Of a stretch of DNA of 64,000 bases, positions 43,901-58,900 are shown one piece after another. Position numbers and translations under genes: made by a program. The notes under the pieces were generated by a model. The model saw only the letters and a list, made by a program, of their open reading frames with translations. It was not told the origin of the DNA and searched no databases. Position 1 is the first letter of the stretch, and each line of letters opens with the position of its first letter. Source of the stretch: Telmatherina bonti. Lineage: Eukaryota; Chordata; Actinopteri; Atheriniformes; Telmatherinidae. The stretch lies in the NCBI GenBank assembly GCA_933228915.1, contig OW121840.1, forward strand, positions 4,283,999-4,347,998, in the 5' to 3' direction.

Positions 43901-46900
43901 CGGTCAGAGGGAACGTTGGTGGAAACGGTCAGAGGTTGGTGGAAAGGGTCAGAGGGAACGTTGGCGGAAAGGGTCAGAGGGAACGTTGGTGGAAAGGGTC
44001 AGAGGGAACGTTGGTGGAAACGGTCAGAGGGAACGTTGGTGGAAAGGGTCAGAGGGAACGTTGGTGGAAACGGTCAGAGGGAACGTTGGCGGAAACGGTC
44101 AGAGGGAACGTTGGCAGAAACGGTCAGAGGGAACGTTGTCGGAAACGCTTTAAGGGAACGTTGGTGGAAACGGTCAGAGGGAACGTTGGTGGAAACGGTC
44201 AGAGGGAACGTTGGTAGAAATGGTCAGAGGGAACGTTGGTAGAAATGGTCAGAGGGAACTTTGGCGGAAACGGTCAGAGGGAACGTTGGTGGAAAGGGTC
44301 AGAGGGAACGTTGGTGGAAAGGGTCAGAGGGAACGTTGGTGGAAACGGTCAGAGGGAATGTTGGCGGAAACGGTCAGAGGGAAAGTTGGCGGAAACGGTC
44401 AGAGGGAACGTTGGTGGAAAGGGTCAGAGGGAACGTTGGCGGAAAGGGTCAGAGGGAACGTTGGTGGAAATGGTCAGAGGGAAAGTTGGCGGAAACGGTC
44501 AGAGGGAAAGTTGGCGGAAACGCTTTAAGGGAACGTTGGTGGAAACGGTCAGAGGGAACGTTGGTGGAAACGGTCAGAGGGAACGTTGGTGGAAAGGGTC
44601 AGAGGGAACGTTGGTGGAAAGGGTCAGAGGGAACGTTGGTGGAAAGGGTCAGAGGGAACGTTGGTGGAAATGGTCAGAGGGAACGTTGGCGGAAACGGTC
44701 AGAGGGAAAGTTGGCGGAAACGCTTTAAGGGAACGTTGGTGGAAACGGTCAGAGGGAATGTTGGCGGAAACGGTCAGAGGGAACGTTGGCGGAAAGGGTC
44801 AGAGGGAACGTTGGTGGAAACGGTCAGAGGGAATGTTGGCGGAAACGGTCAGAGGGAACGTTGGCGGAAACGGTCAGAGGGAACGTTGGTAGAAACGGTC
44901 AGAGGGAACGTTGGCGGAAACGGTCAGAGGGAACGTTGGTGGAAACGCTTTAAGGGAACGTTGTCGGAAACGCTTTAAGGGAACGTTGGCGGAAACGGTC
45001 AGAGGGAACGTTGGCGGAAACGGTCAGAGGGAACGTTGGCGGAAACGCTTTAAGGGAACGTTGGTGGAAACGGTCAGAGGGAACGTTGGTGGAAACGGTC
45101 AGAGGGAACGTTGGTGGAAACAGTCAGAGGGAACGTTGGTGGAAAGGGTCAGAGGGAACGTTGGTGGAAAGGGTCAGAGGGAACGTTGGTGGAAAGGGTC
45201 AGCGGTCAGAGGGAACGTTGGTGGAAAGGGTCAGCGGTCAGAGGGAACGTTGGCGGAAACGGTCAGAGGGAACGTTGGTGGAAACGGTCAGAGGGAACGT
45301 TGGTAGAAATGGTCAGAGGTAACGTTGGTGGAAACGGTCAGAGGGAACGTTGGCAGAAACGGTCAGAGGGAACGTTGTCGGAAACGCTTTAAGGGAACGT
45401 TGTGGAAACGGTCAGAGGGAACGTTGGTGGAAACGGTCAGAGGGAACGTTGGTAGAAATGGTCAGAGGGAACGTTGGTAGAAATGGTCAGAGGGAACGTT
45501 GGTAGAAATGGTCAGAGGTAACGTTGGCGGAAACGGTCAGAGGTAACGTTGGTGGAAACGGTCAGAGGGAACCTTGGTGGAAAGGGTCAGAGGGAACGTT
45601 GGTGGAAAGGGTCAGCGGTCAGAGGGAACGTTGGTGGAAAGGGTCAGAGGGAACGTTGGCAGAAACGGTCAGAGGGAACGTTATCGGAAACGCTTTAAGG
45701 GAACGTTGGTGGAAAGGGTCAGAGGCAACGTTGGTGGAAAGGGTCAGAGGGAACGTTGGTGGAAAGGGTCAGAGGGAACGTTGGTGGAAACGGTCAGAGG
45801 GAACGTTGGCGGAAAGGGTCAGAGGGAACGTTGGTGGAAACGGTGAGAGGGAACGTTGGCGGAAACGGTCAGAGGGAACGTTGGCGGAAACGGTCAGAGG
45901 GAAAGTTGGCGGAAACGGTCAGAGGGAACGTTGGTGGAAACGGTCAGAGGGAACGTTGGTGGAAACGGTCAGAGGGAACGTTGGCGGAAACGGTCAGAGG
46001 GACCGTTGGCGGAAACGCTTTAAGGGAACGTTGGCGGAAACGGTCAGAGGGAACGTTGGCGGAAACGCTTTAAGGGAACGTTGGCGGAAACGGTCAGAGG
46101 GAACGTTGGTGGAAACGGTCAGAGGGAACGTTGGCGGAAACGGTCAGAGGGAACGTTGGTGGAAACGGTCAGAGGGAACATTGGCGGAAACGCTTTAAGG
46201 GAACGTTGGTGGAAACGGTCAGAGGGAACGTTGGTGGAAACAGTCAGAGGGAACATTGGTGGAAACGGTCAGAGGGAACGTTGGTGGAAAGGGTCAGAGG
46301 GAACGTTGGTGGAAACGGTCAGAGGGAACGTTGGCGGAAACTGTCAGAGGGAGCGTTGGTGGAAACGGTCAGAGGGAACGTTGGCGGAAACGGTCAGAGG
46401 GAAAGTTGGCGGAAACGGTCAGAGGGAACGTTGGCGGAAACGGTCAGAGGGAACGTTGGCGGAAACGGTCAGAGGGAACGTTGGTGGAAACAGTCAGAGG
46501 GAACGTTCGTAGAAATGGTCAGAGGGAACGTTGGCAGAAACGGTCAGAGGGAACTTTGGTGGAAACGGTCAGAGGGAACTTTGGTGGAAACAGTCAGAGG
46601 GAACGTTGGCGGAAAGGGTCAGAGGGAACGTTGGTGGAAAGGGTCAGAGGGAACGTTGGTGGAAAGGGTCAGAGGGAACGTTGGTGGAAACAGTCAGAGG
46701 GAACGTTCGTAGAAATGGTCAGAGGGAACGTTGACAAAAACGGTCAGAGGGACGTTGGCGGAAACGGTCAGAGGGAACGTTGGCGGAAACGGTCAGAGGG
46801 AACGTTGGCGGAAATGGTCAGAGGGAACGTTGGTGGAAACGGTCAGAGGGAACGTTGGTGGAAACGCTTTAAGGGAACGTTGGTGGAAACGGTCAGAGGG

Positions 46901-49900
46901 AACGTTGGTGGAAACGGTCAGAGGGAACGTTGGTGGAAACAGTCAGAGGGAACGTTGGTGGAAAGGGTCAGAGGGAACGTTGGTGGAAACGGTCAGGGGG
47001 AACGTTGGTGGAAACGGTCAGAGGGAACGTTGGTGGAAAGGGTCAGAGGGAACGTTGGTGGAAAGGGTCAGCGGTCAGAGGGAACGTTGGCGGAAACGGT
47101 CAGAGGGAACGTTGGTGGAAAGGGTCAGCGGTCAGAGGGAACGTTGGCGGAAACGGTCAGAGGGAACGTTGGTGGAAACGGTCAGAGGGAACGTTGGTAG
47201 AAATGGTCAGAGGTAACGTTGGTGGAAACGGTCAGAGGGAACGTTGGCAGAAACGGTCAGAGGGAACGTTGTCGGAAACGCTTTAAGGGAACGTTGTGGA
47301 AACGGTCAGAGGGAACGTTGGTGGAAACGGTCAGAGGGAACGTTGGTAGAAATGGTCAGAGGGAACGTTGGTAGAAATGGTCAGAGGTAACGTTGGCGGA
47401 AACGGTCAGAGGGAACGTTGGTGGAAACGGTCAGAGGGAACCTTGGTGGAAAGGGTCAGAGGGAACGTTGGTGGAAAGGGTCAGCGGTCAGAGGGAACGT
47501 TGGCGGAAACGGTCAGAGGGAACGTTGGCAGAAACGGTCAGAGGGAACGTTATCGGAAACGCTTTAAGGGAACGTTGGTGGAAATGGTCAGAGGGAACGT
47601 TGGTGGAAACGGTCAGAGGGAACGTTGGTAGAAATGGTCAGAGGGAACGTTGGTAGAAATGGTCAGAGGTAACGTTGGCAGAAACGGTCAGAGGGAACGT
47701 TGGTGGAAAGGGTCAGAGGGAACGTTGGTGGAAAGGGTCAGAGGGAACGTTGGTGGAAACGGTCAGAGGGAACGTTGGCGGAAAGGGTCAGAGGGAACGT
47801 TGGTGGAAACGGTGAGAGGGAACGTTGGCGGAAACGGTCAGAGGGAACGTTGGCGGAAACGGTCAGAGGGAAAGTTGGCGGAAACGGTCAGAGGGAACGT
47901 TGGTGGAAACGGTCAGAGGGAACGTTGGTGGAAACGGTCAGAGGGAACGTTGGCGGAAACGGTCAGAGGGACCGTTGGCGGAAACGCTTTAAGGGAACGT
48001 TGGCGGAAACGGTCAGAGGGAACGTTGGCGGAAACGCTTTAAGGGAACGTTGGCGGAAACGGTCAGAGGGAACGTTGGTGGAAACGGTCAGAGGGAACGT
48101 TGGCGGAAACGGTCAGAGGGAACGTTGGTGGAAACGGTCAGAGGGAACATTGGCGGAAACGCTTTAAGGGAACGTTGGTGGAAACGGTCAGAGGGAACGT
48201 TGGTGGAAACGGTCAGAGGGAACGTTGGTGGAAAGGGTCAGAGGGAACGTTGGTGGAAACGGTCAGAGGGAACGTTGGCGGAAACTGTCAGAGGGAGCGT
48301 TGGTGGAAACGGTCAGAGGGAACGTTGGCGGAAACGGTCAGAGGGAAAGTTGGCGGAAACGGTCAGAGGGAACGTTGGCGGAAACGGTCAGAGGGAACGT
48401 TGGCGGAAACGGTCAGAGGGAACGTTGGCGGAAACGGTCAGAGGGAAAGTTGGCGGAAACGGTCAGAGGGAACGTTGGCGGAAACGGTCAGAGGGAACGT
48501 TGGCGGAAACGGTCAGAGGGAACGTTGGCGGAAACGGTCAGAGGGAACGTTGGTGGAAAGGGTCAGAGGGAACGTTGGTGGAAAGGGTCAGCGGTCAGAG
48601 GGAACGTTGGCGGAAACGGTCAGAGGGAACGTTGGTAGAAATGGTCAGAGGGAACGTTGGCAGAAACGGTCAGAGGGAACGTTGGTAGAAAGGGTCAGAG
48701 GGAACATTGGTGGAAAGGGTCAGCGGTCAGAGGGAACGTTGGCGGAAACGGTCAGAGGGAACGTTGGCGGAAACGGTCAGAGGGAACGTTAGCGGAAACG
48801 GTCAGAGGAAACGTTGGCGGAAACGGTCAGAGGGAACGTTGGCGGAAACGGTCAGAGGGAACGTTGGTAGAAATGGTCAGAGGTAACGTTGGTGGAAACG
48901 GTCAGAGGGAACGTTGGCAGAAACGGTCAGAGGGAACGTTGTCGGAAACGCTTTAAGGGAACGTTGTGGAAACGGTCAGAGGGAACGTTGGTGGAAACGG
49001 TCAGAGGGAACGTTGGTAGAAATGGTCAGAGGGAACGTTGGTAGAAATGGTCAGAGGTAACGTTGGCGGAAACGGTCAGAGGGAACGTTGGTGGAAACGG
49101 TCAGAGGGAACCTTGGTGGAAAGGGTCAGAGGGAACGTTGGTGGAAAGGGTCAGCGGTCAGAGGGAACGTTGGCGGAAACGGTCAGAGGGAACGTTGGCA
49201 GAAACGGTCAGAGGGAACGTTATCGGAAACGCTTTAAGGGAACGTTGGTGGAAATGGTCAGAGGGAACGTTGGTGGAAACGGTCAGAGGGAACGTTGGTA
49301 GAAATGGTCAGAGGGAACGTTGGTAGAAATGGTCAGAGGTAACGTTGGCAGAAACGGTCAGAGGGAACGTTGGTGGAAAGGGTCAGAGGGAACGTTGGTG
49401 GAAAGGGTCAGAGGGAACGTTGGTGGAAACGGTCAGAGGGAACGTTGGCGGAAAGGGTCAGAGGGAACGTTGGTGGAAACGGTGAGAGGGAACGTTGGCG
49501 GAAACGGTCAGAGGGAACGTTGGCGGAAACGGTCAGAGGGAAAGTTGGCGGAAACGGTCAGAGGGAACGTTGGTGGAAACGGTCAGAGGGAACGTTGGTG
49601 GAAACGGTCAGAGGGAACGTTGGCGGAAACGGTCAGAGGGACCGTTGGCGGAAACGCTTTAAGGGAACGTTGGCGGAAACGGTCAGAGGGAACGTTGGCG
49701 GAAACGCTTTAAGGGAACGTTGGCGGAAACGGTCAGAGGGAACGTTGGTGGAAACGGTCAGAGGGAACGTTGGCGGAAACGGTCAGAGGGAACGTTGGTG
49801 GAAACGGTCAGAGGGAACATTGGCGGAAACGCTTTAAGGGAACGTTGGTGGAAACGGTCAGAGGGAACGTTGGTGGAAACGGTCAGAGGGAACGTTGGTG

Positions 49901-52900
49901 GAAAGGGTCAGAGGGAACGTTGGTGGAAACGGTCAGAGGGAACGTTGGCGGAAACTGTCAGAGGGAGCGTTGGTGGAAACGGTCAGAGGGAACGTTGGCG
50001 GAAACGGTCAGAGGGAAAGTTGGCGGAAACGGTCAGAGGGAACGTTGGCGGAAACGGTCAGAGGGAACGTTGGCGGAAACGGTCAGAGGGAACGTTGGCG
50101 GAAACGGTCAGAGGGAAAGTTGGCGGAAACGGTCAGAGGGAACGTTGGCGGAAACGGTCAGAGGGAACGTTGGCGGAAACGGTCAGAGGGAACGTTGGCG
50201 GAAACGGTCAGAGGGAACGTTGGTGGAAAGGGTCAGAGGGAACGTTGGTGGAAAGGGTCAGCGGTCAGAGGGAACGTTGGCGGAAACGGTCAGAGGGAAC
50301 GTTGGTAGAAATGGTCAGAGGGAACGTTGGCAGAAACGGTCAGAGGGAACGTTGGTAGAAAGGGTTAGAGGGAACATTGGTGGAAAGGGTCAGCGGTCAG
50401 AGGGAACGTTGGCGGAAACGGTCAGAGGGAACGTTGGCGGAAACGGTCAGAGGGAACGTTAGCGGAAACGGTCAGAGGAAACGTTGGCGGAAACGGTCAG
50501 AGGGAACGTTGGCGGAAACGGTCAGAGGGAACGTTGGCGGAAACGGTCAGAGGGAACGTTGGCGGAAACGGTCAGAGGGAACGTTGGCGGAAACGGTCAG
50601 AGGGAACGTTAGCGGAAACGGTCAGAGGAAACGTTGGCGGAAACGGTCAGAGGGAACGTTGGCGGAAACGGTCAGAGGGAACGTTGGTGGAAAGGGTCAG
50701 AGGGAACGTTGGTGGAAAGGGTCAGCGGTCAGAGGGAACATTGGCGGAAACGGTCAGAGGGAACGTTATCGGAAACGCTTTAAGGGAACGTTGGTGGAAA
50801 CGGTCAGAGGGAACGTTGGTGGAAACGGTCAGAGGGAACGTTGGTGGAAACGGTCAGAGGGAACGTTGGTAGAAATGGTCAGAGGTAACGTTGGCAGAAA
50901 CGGTCAGAGGGAACGTTGGCGGAAACGGTCAGAGGGAACGTTGGTGGAAACGGTCAGAGGGAACGTTGGTGGAAACGGTCAGAGGGAACGTTGGTAGAAA
51001 TGGTCAGAGGTAACGTTGGCAGAAACGGTCAGAGGGAACGTTGGTAGAAATGGTCAGAGGGAACGTTTGTAGAAATGGTCAGAGGTAACGTTGGCAGAAA
51101 CGGTCAGAGGGAACGTTGGCGGAAACGGTCAGAGGGAACGTTGGTGGAAACGGTCAGAGGGAACGTTCGTAGAAATGGTCAGAGGGAACGTTGACAAAAA
51201 CGGTCAGAGGGAACGTTGGTGGAAACGCTTTAAGGGAACGTTGGCGGAAACGCTTTAAGGGAACGTTGGCGGAAACGGTCAGAGGGAACGTTGGCGGAAA
51301 CGGTCAGAGGGAACGTTGGTGGAAACAGTCAGAGGGAACGTTCGTAGAAATGGTCAGAGGGAACGTTGGCAGAAACGGTCAGAGGGAACTTTGGTGGAAA
51401 CGGTCAGAGGGAACTTTGGTGGAAACGGTCAGAGGGAACGTTGGCGGAAAGGGTCAGAGGGAACGTTGGTGGAAAGGGTCAGAGGGAACGTTGGTGGAAA
51501 GGGTCAGAGGGAACGTTGGTGGAAACAGTCAGAGGGAACGTTCGTAGAAATGGTCAGAGGGAACGTTGACAAAAACGGTCAGAGGGACGTTGGCGGAAAC
51601 GGTCAGAGGGAACGTTGGTGGAAACGCTTTAAGGGAACGTTGGCGGAAACGGTCAGAGGGAACGTTGGCGGAAACGGTCAGAGGGAACGTTGGCGGAAAT
51701 GGTCAGAGGGAACGTTGGTGGAAACGGTCAGAGGGAACGTTCGTAGAAATGGTCAGAGGGAACGTTGACAAAAACGGTCAGAGGGAACGTTGGCGGAAAC
51801 GGTCAGAGGGAACGTTGGCGGAAACGGTCAGAGGGAACGTTGGTGGAAACGGTCAGAGGGAACGTTCGTAGAAATGGTCAGAGGGAACGTTGACAAAAAC
51901 GGTCAGAGGGAACGTTGGCGGAAACGGTCAGAGGGAACGTTGGTGGAAACGGTCAGAGGGAACGTTGGTGGAAACGGTCAGAGGGAACGTTCGTAGGAAT
52001 GGTCAGAGGGAACGTTGACAAAAACGGTCAGAGGGAACGTTGGCGGAAACGGTCAGAGGGAACGTTGGCGGAAACGGTCAGAGGGAACGTTCGTAGAAAT
52101 GGTCAGAGGTAACGTTGGCAGAAACGGTCAGAGGGAACGTTGGCGGAAACGGTCAGAGGGAACGTTGGTGGAAACGGTCAGAGGGAACGTTGGTGGAAAC
52201 GGTCAGAGGGAACATTGGCGGAAACGGTCAGAGGGAACGTTATCGGAAACGGTCAGAGGGAACGTTGGTAGAAATGGTCAGAGGGAACGTTTGTAGAAAT
52301 GGTCAGAGGGAACGTTGGTGGAAACGGTCAGAGGGAACGTTGGTAGAAATGGTCAGAGGTAACGTTGGCAGAAACGGTCAGAGGGAACGTTGGCGGAAAC
52401 GGTCAGAGGGAACGTTGGTGGAAACGGTCAGAGGGAACGTTGGTGGAAACGGTCAGAGGGAACGTTGGTAGAAACGCTTTAAGGGAACGTTGGCGGAAAC
52501 GGTCAGAGGGAACGTTGGCGGAAACGCTTTAAGGGAACGTTGGCGGAAACGGTCAGAGGGAACGTTGGTGGAAACGGTCAGAGGGAACGTTGGCGGAAAC
52601 GGTCAGAGGGAACGTTGGTGGAAACGGTCAGAGGGAACATTGGCGGAAACGCTTTAAGGGAACGTTGGTGGAAACGGTCAGAGGGAACGTTGGTGGAAAC
52701 AGTCAGAGGGAACATTGGTGGAAACGGTCAGAGGGAACGTTGGTGGAAAGGGTCAGAGGGAACGTTGGTGGAAACGGTCAGAGGGAACGTTGGCGGAAAC
52801 TGTCAGAGGGAGCGTTGGTGGAAACGGTCAGAGGGAACGTTGGCGGAAACGGTCAGAGGGAAAGTTGGCGGAAACGGTCAGAGGGAACGTTGGCGGAAAC

Positions 52901-55900
52901 GGTCAGAGGGAACGTTGGCGGAAACGGTCAGAGGGAACGTTGGCGGAAACGGTCAGAGGGAAAGTTGGCGGAAACGGTCAGAGGGAACGTTGGCGGAAAC
53001 GGTCAGAGGGAACGTTGGCGGAAACGGTCAGAGGGAACGTTGGCGGAAACGGTCAGAGGGAACGTTGGCGGAAACGGTCAGAGGGAACGTTGGTGGAAAG
53101 GGTCAGAGGGAACGTTGGTGGAAACGGTCAGAGGGAACGTTGGTAGAAATGGTCAGAGGGAACGTTGGCAGAAACGGTCAGAGGGAACGTTGGTAGAAAG
53201 GGTTAGAGGGAACATTGGTGGAAAGGGTCAGCGGTCAGAGGGAACGTTGGCGGAAACGGTCAGAGGGAACGTTGGCGGAAACGGTCAGAGGGAACGTTAG
53301 CGGAAACGGTCAGAGGAAACGTTGGCGGAAACGGTCAGAGGGAACGTTGGCGGAAACGGTCAGAGGGAACGTTGGTGGAAAGGGTCAGCGGTCAGAGGGA
53401 ACATTGGCGGAAACGGTCAGAGGGAACGTTATCGGAAACGCTTTAAGGGAACGTTGGTGGAAACGGTCAGAGGGAACGTTGGTGGAAACGGTCAGAGGGA
53501 ACGTTGGTGGAAACGGTCAGAGGGAACGTTGGCGGAAACGGTCAGAGGGAACGTTGGCGGAAACGGTCAGAGGGAACGTTGGCGGAAACGGTCAGAGGGA
53601 ACGTTAGCGGAAACGGTCAGAGGAAACGTTGGCGGAAACGGTCAGAGGGAACGTTGGCGGAAACGGTCAGAGGGAACGTTGGTGGAAAGGGTCAGAGGGA
53701 ACGTTGGTGGAAAGGGTCAGCGGTCAGAGGGAACATTGGCGGAAACGGTCAGAGGGAACGTTATCGGAAACGCTTTAAGGGAACGTTGGTGGAAACGGTC
53801 AGAGGGAACGTTGGTGGAAACGGTCAGAGGGAACGTTGGTGGAAACGGTCAGAGGGAACGTTGGTAGAAATGGTCAGAGGTAACGTTGGCAGAAACGGTC
53901 AGAGGGAACGTTGGCGGAAACGGTCAGAGGGAACGTTGGTGGAAACGGTCAGAGGGAACGTTGGTGGAAACGGTCAGAGGGAACGTTGGTAGAAATGGTC
54001 AGAGGTAACGTTGGCAGAAACGGTCAGAGGGAACGTTGGTAGAAATGGTCAGAGGGAACGTTTGTAGAAATGGTCAGAGGTAACGTTGGCAGAAACGGTC
54101 AGAGGGAACGTTGGCGGAAACGGTCAGAGGGAACGTTGGTGGAAACGGTCAGAGGGAACGTTCGTAGAAATGGTCAGAGGGAACGTTGACAAAAACGGTC
54201 AGAGGGAACGTTGGTGGAAACGCTTTAAGGGAACGTTGGCGGAAACGCTTTAAGGGAACGTTGGCGGAAACGGTCAGAGGGAACGTTGGCGGAAACGGTC
54301 AGAGGGAACGTTGGTGGAAACAGTCAGAGGGAACGTTCGTAGAAATGGTCAGAGGGAACGTTGGCAGAAACGGTCAGAGGGAACTTTGGTGGAAACGGTC
54401 AGAGGGAACTTTGGTGGAAACGGTCAGAGGGAACGTTGGCGGAAAGGGTCAGAGGGAACGTTGGTGGAAAGGGTCAGAGGGAACGTTGGTGGAAAGGGTC
54501 AGAGGGAACGTTGGTGGAAACAGTCAGAGGGAACGTTCGTAGAAATGGTCAGAGGGAACGTTGACAAAAACGGTCAGAGGGACGTTGGCGGAAACGGTCA
54601 GAGGGAACGTTGGTGGAAACGCTTTAAGGGAACGTTGGCGGAAACGGTCAGAGGGAACGTTGGCGGAAACGGTCAGAGGGAACGTTGGCGGAAATGGTCA
54701 GAGGGAACGTTGGTGGAAACGGTCAGAGGGAACGTTCGTAGAAATGGTCAGAGGGAACGTTGACAAAAACGGTCAGAGGGAACGTTGGCGGAAACGGTCA
54801 GAGGGAACGTTGGCGGAAACGGTCAGAGGGAACGTTGGTGGAAAGGGTCAGAGGGAACGTTGGTGGAAAGGGTCAGCGGTCAGAGGGAACGTTGGCGGAA
54901 ACGGTCAGAGGGAACGTTGGTAGAAATGGTCAGAGGGAACGTTGGCAGAAACGGTCAGAGGGAACGTTGGTAGAAAGGGTTAGAGGGAACATTGGTGGAA
55001 AGGGTCAGCGGTCAGAGGGAACGTTGGCGGAAACGGTCAGAGGGAACGTTGGCGGAAACGGTCAGAGGGAACGTTAGCGGAAACGGTCAGAGGAAACGTT
55101 GGCGGAAACGGTCAGAGGGAACGTTGGCGGAAACGGTCAGAGGGAACGTTGGTGGAAAGGGTCAGCGGTCAGAGGGAACATTGGCGGAAACGGTCAGAGG
55201 GAACGTTATCGGAAACGCTTTAAGGGAACGTTGGTGGAAACGGTCAGAGGGAACGTTGGTGGAAACGGTCAGAGGGAACGTTGGCGGAAACGGTCAGAGG
55301 GAACGTTGGCGGAAACGGTCAGAGGGAACGTTGGCGGAAACGGTCAGAGGGAACGTTAGCGGAAACGGTCAGAGGAAACGTTGGCGGAAATGGTCAGAGG
55401 GAACGTTGGCGGAAACGGTCAGAGGGAACGTTGGTGGAAAGGGTCAGAGGGAACGTTGGTGGAAAGGGTCAGCGGTCAGAGGGAACATTGGCGGAAACGG
55501 TCAGAGGGAACGTTATCGGAAACGCTTTAAGGGAACGTTGGTGGAAACGGTCAGAGGGAACGTTGGTGGAAACGGTCAGAGGGAACGTTGGTGGAAACGG
55601 TCAGAGGGAACGTTGGTAGAAATGGTCAGAGGTAACGTTGGCAGAAACGGTCAGAGGGAACGTTGGCGGAAACGGTCAGAGGGAACGTTGGTGGAAACGG
55701 TCAGAGGGAACGTTGGTGGAAACGGTCAGAGGGAACGTTGGTAGAAATGGTCAGAGGTAACGTTGGCAGAAACGGTCAGAGGGAACGTTGGTAGAAATGG
55801 TCAGAGGGAACGTTTGTAGAAATGGTCAGAGGTAACGTTGGCAGAAACGGTCAGAGGGAACGTTGGCGGAAACGGTCAGAGGGAACGTTGGTGGAAACGG

Positions 55901-58900
55901 TCAGAGGGAACGTTCGTAGAAATGGTCAGAGGGAACGTTGACAAAAACGGTCAGAGGGAACGTTGGTGGAAACGCTTTAAGGGAACGTTGGCGGAAACGC
56001 TTTAAGGGAACGTTGGCGGAAACGGTCAGAGGGAACGTTGGCGGAAACGGTCAGAGGGAACGTTGGTGGAAACAGTCAGAGGGAACGTTCGTAGAAATGG
56101 TCAGAGGGAACGTTGGCAGAAACGGTCAGAGGGAACTTTGGTGGAAACGGTCAGAGGGAACTTTGGTGGAAACGGTCAGAGGGAACGTTGGCGGAAAGGG
56201 TCAGAGGGAACGTTGGTGGAAAGGGTCAGAGGGAACGTTGGTGGAAAGGGTCAGAGGGAACGTTGGTGGAAACAGTCAGAGGGAACGTTCGTAGAAATGG
56301 TCAGAGGGAACGTTGACAAAAACGGTCAGAGGGACGTTGGCGGAAACGGTCAGAGGGAACGTTGGTGGAAACGCTTTAAGGGAACGTTGGCGGAAACGGT
56401 CAGAGGGAACGTTGGCGGAAACGGTCAGAGGGAACGTTGGCGGAAATGGTCAGAGGGAACGTTGGTGGAAACGGTCAGAGGGAACGTTCGTAGAAATGGT
56501 CAGAGGGAACGTTGACAAAAACGGTCAGAGGGAACGTTGGCGGAAACGGTCAGAGGGAACGTTGGCGGAAACGGTCAGAGGGAACGTTGGTGGAAACGGT
56601 CAGAGGGAACGTTCGTAGAAATGGTCAGAGGGAACGTTGACAAAAACGGTCAGAGGGAACGTTGGCGGAAACGGTCAGAGGGAACGTTGGTGGAAACGGT
56701 CAGAGGGAACGTTGGTGGAAACGGTCAGAGGGAACGTTCGTAGGAATGGTCAGAGGGAACGTTGACAAAAACGGTCAGAGGGAACGTTGGCGGAAACGGT
56801 CAGAGGGAACGTTGGCGGAAACGGTCAGAGGGAACGTTCGTAGAAATGGTCAGAGGTAACGTTGGCAGAAACGGTCAGAGGGAACGTTGGCGGAAACGGT
56901 CAGAGGGAACGTTGGTGGAAACGGTCAGAGGGAACGTTGGTGGAAACGGTCAGAGGGAACATTGGCGGAAACGGTCAGAGGGAACGTTATCGGAAACGGT
57001 CAGAGGGAACGTTGGTAGAAATGGTCAGAGGGAACGTTTGTAGAAATGGTCAGAGGGAACGTTGGTGGAAACGGTCAGAGGGAACGTTGGTAGAAACGGT
57101 CAGAGGGAACGTTGGCGGAAACGGTCAGAGGGAACGTTGGTGGAAACGGTCAGAGGGAACGTTGGTGGAAACGGTCAGAGGGAACGTTGGTAGAAACGCT
57201 TTAAGGGAACGTTGGCGGAAACGGTCAGAGGGAACGTTGGCGGAAACGGTCAGAGGGAACGTTGGTGGAAACGGTCAGAGGGAACGTTGGTGGAAACGGT
57301 CAGAGGGAACGTTGGTGGAAACGGTCAGAGGGAACGTTGGTAGAAACGCTTTAAGGGAACGTTGGCGGAAACGGTCAGAGGGAACGTTGGCGGAAACGGT
57401 CAGAGGGAACGTTGGTGGAAACGCTTTAAGGGAACGTTGGCGGAAACGGTCAGAGGGAACGTTGGTAGAAACGCTTTAAGGGAACGTTGGCGGAAACGGT
57501 CAGAGGGAACGTTGGTGGAAACGGTCAGAGGGAACGTTGGTAGAAACGCTTTAAGGGAACGTTGGCAGAAACGGTCAGAGGGAACGTTGGCGGAAACGGT
57601 CAGAGGGAACGTTGGTGGAAACGGTCAGAGGGAACGTTGGTGGAAACGGTCAGAGGGAACGTTGGTAGAAACGCTTTAAGGGAACGTTGGCGGAAACGGT
57701 CAGAGGGAACGTTGGCGGAAACGCTTTAAGGGAACGTTGGCGGAAACGGTCAGAGGGAACGTTGGTGGAAACGGTCAGAGGGAACGTTGGCGGAAACGGT
57801 CAGAGGGAACGTTGGTGGAAACGGTCAGAGGGAACATTGGCGGAAACGCTTTAAGGGAACGTTGGTGGAAACGGTCAGAGGGAACGTTGGTGGAAACAGT
57901 CAGAGGGAACATTGGTGGAAACGGTCAGAGGGAACGTTGGTGGAAAGGGTCAGAGGGAACGTTGGTGGAAACGGTCAGAGGGAACGTTGGCGGAAACTGT
58001 CAGAGGGAGCGTTGGTGGAAACGGTCAGAGGGAACGTTGGCGGAAACGGTCAGAGGGAAAGTTGGCGGAAACGGTCAGAGGGAACGTTGGCGGAAACGGT
58101 CAGAGGGAACGTTGGCGGAAACGGTCAGAGGGAACGTTGGCGGAAACGGTCAGAGGGAAAGTTGGCGGAAACGGTCAGAGGGAACGTTGGCGGAAACGGT
58201 CAGAGGGAACGTTGGCGGAAACGGTCAGAGGGAACGTTGGCGGAAACGGTCAGAGGGAACGTTGGCGGAAACGGTCAGAGGGAACGTTGGCGGAAAGGGT
58301 CAGAGGGAACGTTGGTGGAAACGGTCAGAGGGAACGTTGGTAGAAATGGTCAGAGGGAACGTTGGCAGAAACGGTCAGAGGGAACGTTGGTAGAAAGGGT
58401 TAGAGGGAACATTGGTGGAAAGGGTCAGCGGTCAGAGGGAACGTTGGCGGAAACGGTCAGAGGGAACGTTGGCGGAAACGGTCAGAGGGAACGTTAGCGG
58501 AAACGGTCAGAGGAAACGTTGGCGGAAACGGTCAGAGGGAACGTTGGCGGAAACGGTCAGAGGGAACGTTGGTGGAAAGGGTCAGCGGTCAGAGGGAACA
58601 TTGGCGGAAACGGTCAGAGGGAACGTTATCGGAAACGCTTTAAGGGAACGTTGGTGGAAACGGTCAGAGGGAACGTTGGTGGAAACGGTCAGAGGGAACG
58701 TTGGCGGAAACGGTCAGAGGGAACGTTGGCGGAAACGGTCAGAGGGAACGTTGGCGGAAACGGTCAGAGGGAACGTTAGCGGAAACGGTCAGAGGAAACG
58801 TTGGCGGAAACGGTCAGAGGGAACGTTGGCGGAAACGGTCAGAGGGAACGTTGGTGGAAAGGGTCAGAGGGAACGTTGGTGGAAAGGGTCAGCGGTCAGA

